Positions 1 to 6,383 of a stretch of DNA of 6,383 nt are shown piece by piece. The notes beneath the pieces are model-generated. The model was given only the letters and a program-made list of their open reading frames with translations. It did no database searches and was not told where the DNA came from. How positions within the stretch are numbered: the stretch's first letter is position 1; the number at the start of each line of letters is the position of its first letter. A program made the position numbers and the translations under genes. The stretch lies in contig CAZQCI010000118.1 of NCBI GenBank assembly GCA_964592255.1, positions 1-6,383 on the forward strand. Reading direction: 5' to 3'. Origin of the DNA: CAZQCI01 sp964592255 (lineage in GTDB: Bacteria > UBA10199 > SBBF01).

Positions 1-276
1 CATGCTATCACAAAGTCTAACAAACGCCGCCGTTTTGGGCCCTTCAAATGCCTCCGGCGCCCCACCACGAATAGCTGACTGGTCGGCCAAAATCCCCACT
101 ACGCGCCCTCCCATGGAGGCAAAACCAATAATTTGGTTGGAACCATAGGCCTGATTTTCGGGAGTATCTTCGGTTCCAGTTCCTATTTCAAAAAATTTCC
201 CGTCATCCACCAACGCCCGTATCAAAACATGGGCATCCATTTTAGTATCCAATTCCTTCGGGACAATGTCGGTAAC
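1..276 (-). other. Start of carboxyltransferase C-terminal domain (CT-C), truncated by window edge, residues ~2036-2127
   Basis: The motifs of the second CT half begin with DIVP, then MDAHVLIRALVDDGKFFEI (PCC-beta: YDMREVIxxIVDDGEFFEI), NQIIGFASMGGRVVGILADQ (NIVVGFARxGGRPVGIVANQ), GPKTAAFVRLCDSM (DKAARFVRFCDAF). CT-C provides the second oxyanion hole and most acyl-CoA/biotin pocket contacts across the CT dimer. The segments that would carry them (VPGFxPGxxQE and the AYGGAYxVM block, including the substrate-selecting position) lie beyond the left edge, so specificity cannot be judged. Around 2068-2078, EDTPENQAYGS is a slightly longer, acidic loop than usual. Confidence 0.9.
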
Positions 277-3200
277 TGCCTTTGTTTTGTAATCTGGATT
301 AACTTTTTGAAATAAATTCTGATTGGTCCGACTCACCACTTGCAACGATCTAAAAGAACCAAGAGAAGGAGGATCTTGTTTAATAGGATCCGCTAGAGTC
401 CATGAACTCCCATCTGCTTGACGCAAGGAAATATCATCTCCATTGATGGTTAATGTAAATTTTTTCTCCGGATCTTCAGAATCCGCTACCGACGCAAGCG
501 AGCTATCACCACTCACCCAAGTCAAACCATATTGTTTGAGAAGTGCGGCAACCTGTTGTTGCAATACTTTTTCTGCGGAAACACTCAACGGACGATCGAA
601 AGGATCAGCCGTTTCAACCGTTGGACGCTGTCCTTTTCGGACAGGCATATAGCGAAGGTACTCAGCCGCACAGTCCATGGCCTCATCAAAACTACCCACA
701 ATGATGCAATGCTTTTTGATCGCATTCCATATATCAACGTCTTTGGTGGCAGGTGTTTTGACAAAAATTTGAATATCACTCCCGGCAAGCCCTGCCGTAT
801 CAAGCAAACCTTGCGGATGCATGATGATGGCAATTTTAGGGACATTTGCCTCAGTGTATTCCTCGGTCATGCGCTCTCTAGAAAAAGCCGCTTCTCCTGC
901 ACGGTGCGCCGCATTGCTAAAAAACTGTTTACCGATGATGCGGATGATCGGAATATTTTGCTTGATGGCCGAACGGGTTAAATCAATGGCCCGCTGCACC
1001 GCTTTGGGCGCTCCAAAACCATTAAGATTACGCGGCCCCATGATGGCCACGGTTTTGCCAGCAATGCGAATGCGTCCGGCAGTAACACTGCCCCCTCCCA
1101 ACAACTCTTCTTTGTAACTTTGTACAAGGCCACCATCCGCATTTTGGGCCAGCATTTTCTGGGTCAGCAAATTGCCACTGGCTGTGTCCCCATTTTCAGG
1201 AAATTGAACACGCTGTATTCTTTCCAACGACTTTTGATTAGCCGGATCAAACCAAGCCAGGGCCTGGCGGGCCACATCAAACATGTCATCTTCGGTGAGT
1301 GAACGCCCATCGACGGTACCAGCACGCATCAGCAAAATAGGAACCCCGCCCAATTCATAATCGGTAAATCTTTCAAAATAAACCTGGTAGACCACATCCT
1401 TGCCGGTAAGTACTCCAAACACTTGCGGGGCATCCATCATGTGAACAAAAGACAAAAGCGCTGGGCCATACACCACCATGCCGGCGTTTCCTCCCAGCAT
1501 CAGCGCAATATGTAAACTTTGATCGGGCACGGCCCGCACTTGTTCGATAAGAGTTTTGGAAGGATTTCCAAATTGGCGAACTAAACTTTTCATCAACGCC
1601 TGATCGGGATGGCTATCCATCCACTGCACAAAATGTTCCGGCCTTACATCACTGCCTGTCATCACTTTCAGAGCAAAATCTTCTGTAGAAACATTGAGTG
1701 AATTAATTCCAGACCCAATATTGGCCCCAGCGCTGTCATTCAACCAAGCTACCGGTAATCCATGCAAACGGGCATAGACACTCGTTGCCACCATTTTCTG
1801 ACCTTCGCGGGTTCCTACCGACCCTCCCAGCACACGAAAATCGCTCAAGTACGCAACCACTTCTTTCCCATTCACACATCCAACAGCCAGAGTCCCAGCA
1901 ACCGTTTCATAAACAGTAGTGCCTTCCTTAGTTGTGACAATCTCTCCGGCTTGAGCATGACCAAGAGGATACCGTTTGGGGACATTATCCACACCATCCA
2001 CTGTAATAATTCTATATTCACCCTTATCAAAAAAACTCTTGGCCCGTTCCTCAACAGTCAGTTTGCCACGGTCATGCTGTCTCATCGTTGCGTCGTCGGT
2101 GACAGTAAAGTATTCATCCGCTTTCATACGGCGCAACATCAAATCGCCTGAAGAAGTAATATAAAACTGGAAAGCCCGACGGGCAGGGCCTTCGCCATTA
2201 GTCGTATTGGCAAAAAAAGTAGCCCTTTGCATACCTGTATTTCGTGAAAACGCCGCAACATTCCAGCCAATACGTTTTAAAACTTGTGGGGAATAAGTTT
2301 GTTCCCCCGCACCATTTTCTGAATAATGTACCTCTGGAATGACATCTATCAAAACACGATGGTTTCCAAAAACGTCCTCTTTCTTACCAAGGCTAAGACC
2401 CAAGGCATTGTACATCCCGGTCACTTGAGCGGCACGGATGAAGGTTTCTTCAATGGCCGTCTCTCCGCTTATTTTTCCACCATGGTATACAAACTGAGCG
2501 CCTTGTTCATGGCGAACAGAGACAAGAAGACTTTCTTTGGAAATAAAAGATGCACCTTTCTTTTCTTCCCACAGCATCAAATAAGGGGCAACCTCGCCAA
2601 CTGGAGAATACAAAGAAACCACCCGAACGTTTCTAATATTTTTATTGCCTGCATAGGCCTGGGCCAAACGACGGACATCTTCATAGGGGATTGATTCAAT
2701 CGGAATTTCAGGATTGTTAAAAGAAGCCTGCATGGCTTCTTTTTGAGTTTCATATCCATCAAAAATATTAGCTTTAAGTTTTAAATACCGCTCACGATAT
2801 TGTGCCGGCACCAAGGGACGAACCAAAGTATCGTAAAACAGAGGATCAATTTTTTGGGCGGCCTCTAACGCAGCTGTTTTAAGAACCTTGACATCCTTGT
2901 CATTGGCCTGGCAATAAATTTGGCCAATGGGGCCTTTAGCTTGCAGTATCTGAAGTTTACCCGCCAAACAAATAAGAGAAGACACAACTGTTTTACGAAA
3001 TTTACCTTCTCCTCTTTCCCATCTCGGCCAACTCTGACAAATACGCAAAAAAGCATTCTCCAAAACATGCTCAGGATAACGATCATTGGGTTGAATACGT
3101 TCATTCACTTCGTAAACAATTCCAAAATGAGCCAAATTTTGACGCAGAATTTTTCTTAATGACTCCGGCTCCACATAACTAGGATCTTTCCATTGACGTA

Positions 3201-6200
3201 AAAACTCATCAAATTCTGCAGCATACTTTTCAGAAAATAATTGCTGACGCTCGGCATAATGTTGCAAAACCGTGGTAAGGTTATTCGTAAATTCAGGGGT
3301 CACCATCTCGGGAGTTAAATCTTCGGAAAGCAACTTCAAAATACGAAGAAGATGATCTTGATGATAATCAAAACCATTTAAATACTCTCCCACATAACTC
3401 ACTAAACTGGGAGCTTCTTCCTGCAAACGACTTCGGATAGAACTTAAAACCGCGTCTACGGCTTCCGGGCCCTGGACATCCAATGAACTTAAAGCGGCAC
3501 GGGATCCCATCCGCATATTGGGCATAAAGTTAAATTGGGGAACCTCTTCTACTTGTTCTTGGCTCACTGAAGCCAAAGGAGCTATACGAATAAGAGGCGT
3601 ATCTTTTCCAACGGTTTTTCCATTGTCCACCAAAACTTCTGCGATGGTTCCATCAAAAGGAGCTACAATGGGGGCAAACATTTTCATCGCTTCTCTGCAT
3701 CCAATAATCTGCCCTTTGGTAACACGATCCCCTGGCTTCCATAAGTCCTTAATCTTACTTTTGGCTTCCACCATTCCTTTTCCAAAATAAATTTTAGCCG
3801 GAGCAGGAGAGAGGACAAGCCCAGGATCCCGGGCAGCCCCTACGGAACCAATAGCGACTTCATGGTGAAAATTATCAATGGAAACTTTTAAGTTTCCTTC
3901 GGAACCGGAAACATAAGTTAAAAAATTGCTCCGCTTCTCTCCAGAAATACGGTCCCCTAAAACATCAATCTGGAATTCATAGGGATTCTTTTGGTTGGCG
4001 ATCGCCAGCACCGTGCGACCATTCACCGTTACAGCATACAAGTTTTCCGAAGATAGTTTTCTGACTAAAATATCGGCAGTTTGTCCATCAATGGTAGCCC
4101 TGAAGCTAAGACCAAAAGAGGCCGGCATGGTTTCCGTGCTGTAAGGAGCAACAGAACCTGGCTTAAATAAAGCCTGGCTTCTAGCATGATATTCTCTCTT
4201 ATAAGCGGCAATGGCAGCACCCAACAACGCTTCACTTTGGTAAGGTTTAGGCTGCTTCCATTTGGGATAATATTCGTTGAAAAGATCACGTACTTGTGGG
4301 GAAGTAATTTTGCCTGCATCCTCAAACAAAATCCGCACATCACGGGAGTCGCCCAATAAACGGGACACAACTCCTTTTTGAGGCTCGCTATAAGCCGTTA
4401 GGCTCTGTAAATAGGCAGCTCTTTTTTCATTATAGACTCCCAGCATCTGCGCCAACAACGCGCGTTCCCCGTCACTTCGAGAATCAAGAAAAAGAGAAAA
4501 AGCTGTTTTAGGGTCACGATCCTTCGTACTCGTGACAAGAGAAGCCATCTTAGCCAAACTGGGCTCATCAAAAGATTTAAGAGCCATCAACCCCTGTGTC
4601 TTTAAGTCTTCATCTGCCTGATTTTTCTTAGACATCAAAAACTGCAAGAAAGTCGTATCACCGAGCAGATGTCGGGAGCTTTGTTCTTTATACTGCGTCA
4701 GAAGCGCGTCAAAGAAAGAAAGGGTTTCTCCCCATTTTTTGTAATCATCCTTCAAAATGGCAAAAGAAACTCGTTCTTTTGGCTCCAATGATTTGAGAGC
4801 TTGTTGAAAAAAAACACCCCGGGCACCTATGTAGGCTTGAGCTATTTTGTCCAAATCCCCCTTTTCAGAAGGGGTCAGGCGGGCCATAATCTCATCGCGC
4901 AAAATACTGCGGGCCAACATATAATTTTTAACAAAAGGAATTGTAACCCCTGCACCCATCCTTACGCCTTTCGACGGATCGTTCGGATCGTTAAGGGCTG
5001 TTTGCCGCATCTGGCTGGTATCCAACATTTCCATGTGAAACTCAGCGTTGTGATCCACGCCTAAAACAACTAATTGTCTCAAAACAATCTTAGCGGCGGC
5101 CCGAACTTCTTCGGGACTATTGCCGGTAACTGTTACCTTGAGCATCATGGAGTCTCTTTTGGGAGAAACTGTGCTTCCTACTTCTATAGCCGTATCCACA
5201 CGCACATTAATTCCGGCGGGCAATACCAAATGCTCTATCCTTCCGGGAGAAGGCCTAAACCCATCATCAGGAACTTCCGCATTAACACGCATATTCAATG
5301 CATAACGTGGAGGAAGCTCTCCACTTTCAATACTTCGGGCGCGCTCGGCAAAGGCACGCGTGGGTGGCATACCCCAAACTGCCAGATAAGAATTAAGCTT
5401 AATGTCCACCAAATCCGCTTCTTCCGTCACCAAATGTTCCACCTGTAAGCGGGTGTTGGCTTCCATGAAATAATGCGCGGACTCTTTTTTCAAAAATTCC
5501 AACGTGGTCGGCCCATTTAAACCGAAAGACGCACAAAACTTTTTAACGGCCTGCACAAGAGCAGCAGGCATGGGAGCAAAATGGGCAAATTCCTGGATTT
5601 TTTGGTCGTTACGCTGGAGGGAACAATTGCGCCAACCGAGAACAGAAATTCCTTCTTCGCGTCCTGTTCCATCCCCCACCACCTGGATTTCAATATGCTC
5701 AGCGTCCGGAATATATTTCTGAAGGGCCACGTTCGGATTATTAAAAGCCGTTCTGGAATATTCCACCCATCCTGTGAGAATGATGGCAAACTCTTCTTTA
5801 AGATCCGCCTCACTCTTATCTGGGTCCGCCTCCAGAAGAAAATTCCCACGCCCGCCACCACCACCATCGGCTTTGATCATGAGGGCCTCTTGTGGATACC
5901 CTAAATTTTTGGCCCAACCCCAGGCTTGCTCCACATCGGGCTTTCCATCCGCTAATAACGGAACCATTGAGGAAGAAGGAATAATGGGAAGCCCCGCGCG
6001 CTCAGCCATTTCCATGCCCGGAGTTTTTTCACCCACCGCCCGATGAGTAACAGCGTAAGGACCCAAATTCATGATACCGTTATCTTCCAAAAATTGCGTA
6101 AATGCCGCATTTTCAGACAAGAAACCCCAGCCCAAATCGGCATAATCAATGGGAAGCCCACGCGAGGCCATGGCACTGATGATTTGTTTATTTAATTCTT

Positions 6201-6383
6201 CGGCATCGTTATAGATGATGTAACCAGGCCGTTCCGCTTTTTCAGGAGGAATAGTGAGTTTGATTTTATGGGTAGCCTTGTCCAAATAAGGTAATTGTTC
6301 GTCATCGGTATAACCCGCCACGGTTTGAATACGATACCCAAACAGCTGGCTTAATTTTTCAGCCACTTCCACCGCCCTACGTG
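1..6383 (-). CDS. Giant single-chain multidomain acyl-CoA carboxylase (biotin-dependent), partial at both ends
   Basis: One stop-free frame runs through the whole window (2127 complete codons from 6381 to 1); start and stop both lie outside. The order BC - helical spacer - BT-like - biotinyl (AMKM) - central region - CT-N - degenerate CT-like module - insertion - CT-C is read directly from motifs. The enzyme should carboxylate its own biotin with ATP and bicarbonate, then transfer the carboxyl to an acyl-CoA in the cytoplasm; the substrate cannot be told. The first residues align near residue 11 of E. coli biotin carboxylase (AccC), so the start is probably 10-25 codons beyond the right edge. 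The last residues (AAFVRLCDSM) match the FVRFCD segment early in PCC-beta CT-C, so roughly 180 or more residues are missing. Bacterial ACC/PCC are normally multi-subunit; known bacterial single-chain long-chain acyl-CoA carboxylases (LCC) are about half this length. No frameshift or internal stop is seen. No operon partners are visible. The general class is certain; the exact substrate and lineage are unknown. Confidence 0.95.
277..576 (-). other. Inserted segment between DPFDRP and the DIVP start of CT-C, residues ~1936-2035
   Basis: In PCC-beta-type enzymes the DPxDRP turn that ends CT-N lies about ten residues before the D-x-IVP motif that starts CT-C. Here DPFDRP (from residue 1926) and DIVP (from residue 2037) are about 105 residues apart. 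The inserted part begins with a helix (SAEKVLQQQVAALLKQYG) and continues with short strands and turns (KKFTLTINGDDISLRQ, SSWTLADP), then a basic and polar stretch to NPDYKT. No known domain is recognised; a small alpha-beta appendage is a reasonable guess. The frame is intact throughout and base use does not visibly change. Confidence 0.6.
577..1191 (-). other. Second, degenerate carboxyltransferase-like (crotonase-fold) module, residues ~1731-1935
   Basis: After the closing helix of CT-N the standard enzyme would go straight to CT-C. Here a further crotonase-like unit follows. GRIRIAGKTVAIMGPRNLNG (1768-1787) repeats the GxxxINGRxVAVF strand pattern. GAPKAVQRAIDLTRSAIKQ then NIPIIRI repeats the helix and the GVPVIxL strand. 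KVPKIAIIMHPQG (1845-1857) repeats the VPxISxIMGP strand, LAGSDIQIFV the strand after it, and FDEAMDCAAEYLRYMP (1897-1912) with DPFDRP repeats the canonical CT-N ending. The catalytic loops are gone: the DSGGARIQEG segment is replaced by IGKQFFSNAAHRAG and the CAGGAVYSPAL segment by LLDTAGLAG. It is therefore likely a non-catalytic duplicate used structurally or for acyl-CoA selection. A CT-C-derived origin is also possible, since the two halves share the fold. Confidence 0.7.
1192..2091 (-). other. Carboxyltransferase N-terminal domain (CT-N, PCC-beta type), residues ~1431-1730
   Basis: This is the first crotonase-fold half of the carboxyltransferase, which takes the carboxyl group from carboxybiotin. 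It opens with RQHDRGKLTVEERAKSFFDKG (equivalent to ARGKLTARERIxxLLDxG). Then follow VNGKEVVAYLSDFRVLGGSVG (DFTVLGGSLG), ARLHGLPVAWLND, the oxyanion-loop motif DSAGANIGSGINSL (usual DSGGARIQEGVxSL), MLGGNAGMVVYGPALLSF (usual MGPCAGGAVYSPALTDF), VLTGKDVVYQV, the ELGG block, and a closing helix ending in LAWFDP (usual LLSYLP). These are PCC/MCC-beta signatures, not eukaryotic ACC CT ones. The first Gly of the DSGGAR loop is Ala and the Arg is Asn, while the following Gly-Ala is kept. About 45 residues around 1570-1615 between the two oxyanion motifs look longer than usual. Confidence 0.93.
2092..3576 (-). other. Large central region between carrier and carboxyltransferase, residues ~936-1430
   Basis: About 495 residues lie between the biotinyl domain and CT, the position of the central (AC) region of eukaryotic acetyl-CoA carboxylase; bacterial subunits and LCC have nothing comparable in size. 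The first two thirds (about 960-1240) look helical, for example AVLSSIRSRLQEE, EYLNGFDYHQDHLLRILKLL, TVLQHYAERQQLFSEKY and DVKVLKTAALEAAQK. The last third (about 1250-1425) is alternating alpha/beta: VRVVSLYSP, PYLMLWEE, FIRAAQVTGMYNALGL, NHRVLIDVIPEV, QVLKRIGWNVAAFSRN, then RRAFQFYITSSGDLMLRRM. The NH-[VL]-L-x-V-I-P segment followed by a helix and a strand recalls the last eukaryotic AC domain just before CT, but this is only a visual resemblance. No catalytic motif is seen. In eukaryotes this region is scaffolding and regulatory; that role here is inference. Confidence 0.5.
3577..3795 (-). other. Biotinyl (BCCP) carrier domain with biotin attachment lysine, residues ~863-935
   Basis: The domain carries the biotin-acceptor hairpin CREAMKMFAP, with the lysine to be biotinylated at residue 900 (codon 3682-3684). 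It is flanked by KPGDRVTKGQ upstream and VAPFDGTIAEVLVDNGKTV and PLIRI downstream, the standard two-half barrel of biotinyl/lipoyl domains. A separate biotin protein ligase must attach the cofactor; none is visible here. Carboxybiotin then shuttles between BC and CT. Two details differ from textbook BCCPs. The opening PMPG turn is SPAP. The spacing from that turn to the lysine is about 39 residues against about 35, the extra residues lying around KGMVEAKSKIKD. AMKM is the bacterial form; eukaryotic ACC usually has VMKM. Confidence 0.96.
3682..3684 (-). other. Codon of the biotin-acceptor lysine (residue 900)
   Basis: The + strand triplet ttt reads AAA (Lys) on the minus strand, in the context E-A-M-K-M. 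In every biotin-dependent carboxylase family the lysine between the two methionines is the residue modified by biotin protein ligase. Confidence 0.95.
3796..4131 (-). other. BT-like (BC-CT interaction) beta domain, residues ~751-862
   Basis: This stretch is rich in predicted beta strands: FRATIDGQTADILVRKL, then NLYAVTVNGRTVLA, EFQIDVLG, and NLKVSIDNFHHEVAIGSV. The pattern of short strands with repeated small turns (DGQ, NGR, DNFHH) just upstream of the biotinyl domain matches the BT domain, which lies at this position in PCC alpha, LCC and eukaryotic ACC. In those enzymes BT bridges the BC and CT domains and organises the holoenzyme. The assignment rests on strand pattern and position, since BT domains are poorly conserved. 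The domain ends in SPAPAK, which stands in for the PMPG turn that opens biotinyl domains. Confidence 0.6.
4132..5016 (-). other. Helical spacer between BC and BT-like domain, residues ~456-750 (unrecognised)
   Basis: About 295 residues separate the end of the biotin carboxylase fold from the beta-rich BT-like domain. They are rich in Leu, Ala, Lys, Glu and Asp, with heptad-like amphipathic stretches (for example around residues 500-545 and 568-665), so a mostly alpha-helical, possibly repeat-type bundle is expected. I recognise no catalytic motif. The last part, around residues 717-745 (LLGAAIAAYKREYHAR and then KPGSVAPY), resembles in order and spacing the helix and the GxVPP-type turn that precede the BT domain of eukaryotic acetyl-CoA carboxylase. 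The rest is much longer than the BC-BT link I know in PCC alpha or LCC. A structural role in holding BC and CT apart is an inference. Confidence 0.5.
5017..6381 (-). other. Biotin carboxylase domain (ATP-grasp), residues ~1-455
   Basis: This is the ATP-dependent half-reaction module. Family motifs appear in order: FLSEN (residues 87-91); GEK with Lys119 (AccC Lys116); the glycine-rich ATP loop KADGGGGGRGNF (170-181, Lys170 = AccC Lys159); KYIPDAEHIEIQV with Lys222 and His229; CSLQRNDQK (253-261, Lys261 = AccC Lys238); LEF Glu295 and FMEANTR Glu307/Arg311, the metal and bicarbonate residues; QVEH (313-316, AccC Gln294-Val295-Glu296); and MRVNAE with Arg365 (AccC Arg338). Offsets from AccC numbering are consistent, which supports a complete fold. 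Several normally conserved positions differ: HPGYG is ADLGWG, ERDCS is WRNCS, QRRHQK is QRNDQK (AccC His236 to Asp259), and AccC Glu201 is Gln221. The core catalytic residues remain, so activity is likely, perhaps with an altered nucleotide pocket. About ten N-terminal residues are cut by the window edge. Confidence 0.95.

Noticed and set aside
532..981. A 149-residue plus-strand open frame
   Set aside because: It lies antisense to the CT-like module, where the minus-strand frame has clear family motifs; its translation is Arg/Cys/Phe-rich without any recognisable domain. It is a by-product of the complementary coding strand.
577..1191. Frameshifted or pseudogenised CT
   Set aside because: The second CT-like module has lost catalytic loops, but the frame is intact and conserved strand/helix order remains, which fits a functional degenerate domain and not a decaying gene.
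3577..3831. Separate small biotin carrier (accB-like) gene
   Set aside because: The in-frame Met near residue 870 could be a start, but there is no stop upstream or downstream and the reading frame continues smoothly into BT and central regions.
4065..4370. A minus-strand open frame in a second reading frame, and other short frames on both strands
   Set aside because: All overlap the long carboxylase frame, show no ribosome-binding context or known motif, and have unnatural composition; none explains the sequence better than the single long frame.
1..6383. Eukaryotic nuclear ACC gene or cDNA
   Set aside because: No introns in 6.4 kb and the CT half has PCC-beta motifs and AMKM instead of VMKM. 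A protist origin cannot be excluded fully, but a bacterium is the simpler reading.
1..6383. Terminators, promoters, RNA genes, mobile elements, CRISPR or attachment sites
   Set aside because: Every base lies within the coding frame; no hairpin plus T-run, direct-repeat array or inverted-repeat pair stood out on reading.

Overview
The whole window lies inside a single protein-coding gene on the minus strand. One frame (codons occupying + strand triplets counted from base 1) is free of stop codons from 6381 down to 1. It gives 2127 consecutive residues and is open at both ends, so neither the start codon nor the stop codon is in the window. The product is a giant single-chain biotin-dependent acyl-CoA carboxylase: biotin carboxylase, biotin carrier and carboxyltransferase on one polypeptide, instead of the three or four separate subunits usual in bacteria.

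Layout in protein order (right to left), residue numbers counted from the first complete codon at 6381: biotin carboxylase (about 1-455); an unrecognised helical spacer (456-750); a beta-rich BT-like (BC-CT interaction) domain (751-862); the biotinyl carrier domain with AMKM and biotin lysine 900 (863-935); a large central region (936-1430); a propionyl-CoA-carboxylase-type N-terminal carboxyltransferase domain (1431-1730); a second, degenerate carboxyltransferase-like module (1731-1935); a small inserted segment (1936-2035); and the beginning of the C-terminal carboxyltransferase domain (2036-2127), cut by the left edge. By comparison with E. coli biotin carboxylase only some 10-25 codons are missing at the N terminus. 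Some 180 or more residues of CT-C are missing at the C terminus. Full length is probably about 2,300 residues or more, the size of eukaryotic acetyl-CoA carboxylase.

Mechanism inferred from the families: the ATP-grasp domain carboxylates biotin with bicarbonate and ATP, the carrier domain swings carboxybiotin to the CT dimer, and CT moves the carboxyl group to an acyl-CoA (acetyl-, propionyl- or longer; not decidable here). Malonyl-CoA for fatty-acid synthesis or methylmalonyl-type products are the obvious outcomes.

The organism is most likely a bacterium of moderate GC content (mid-40s percent by eye). The gene is intronless over 6.4 kb, and the CT half is of the bacterial/mitochondrial PCC-beta type. 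I cannot name the lineage. There are no RNA genes, mobile elements, CRISPR arrays, promoters or terminators: all 6.4 kb is coding. The interest lies in the architecture, which is laid out like eukaryotic ACC with a central region, carries a PCC-type CT, and has an extra CT-like module and insertion not found in the standard enzyme.
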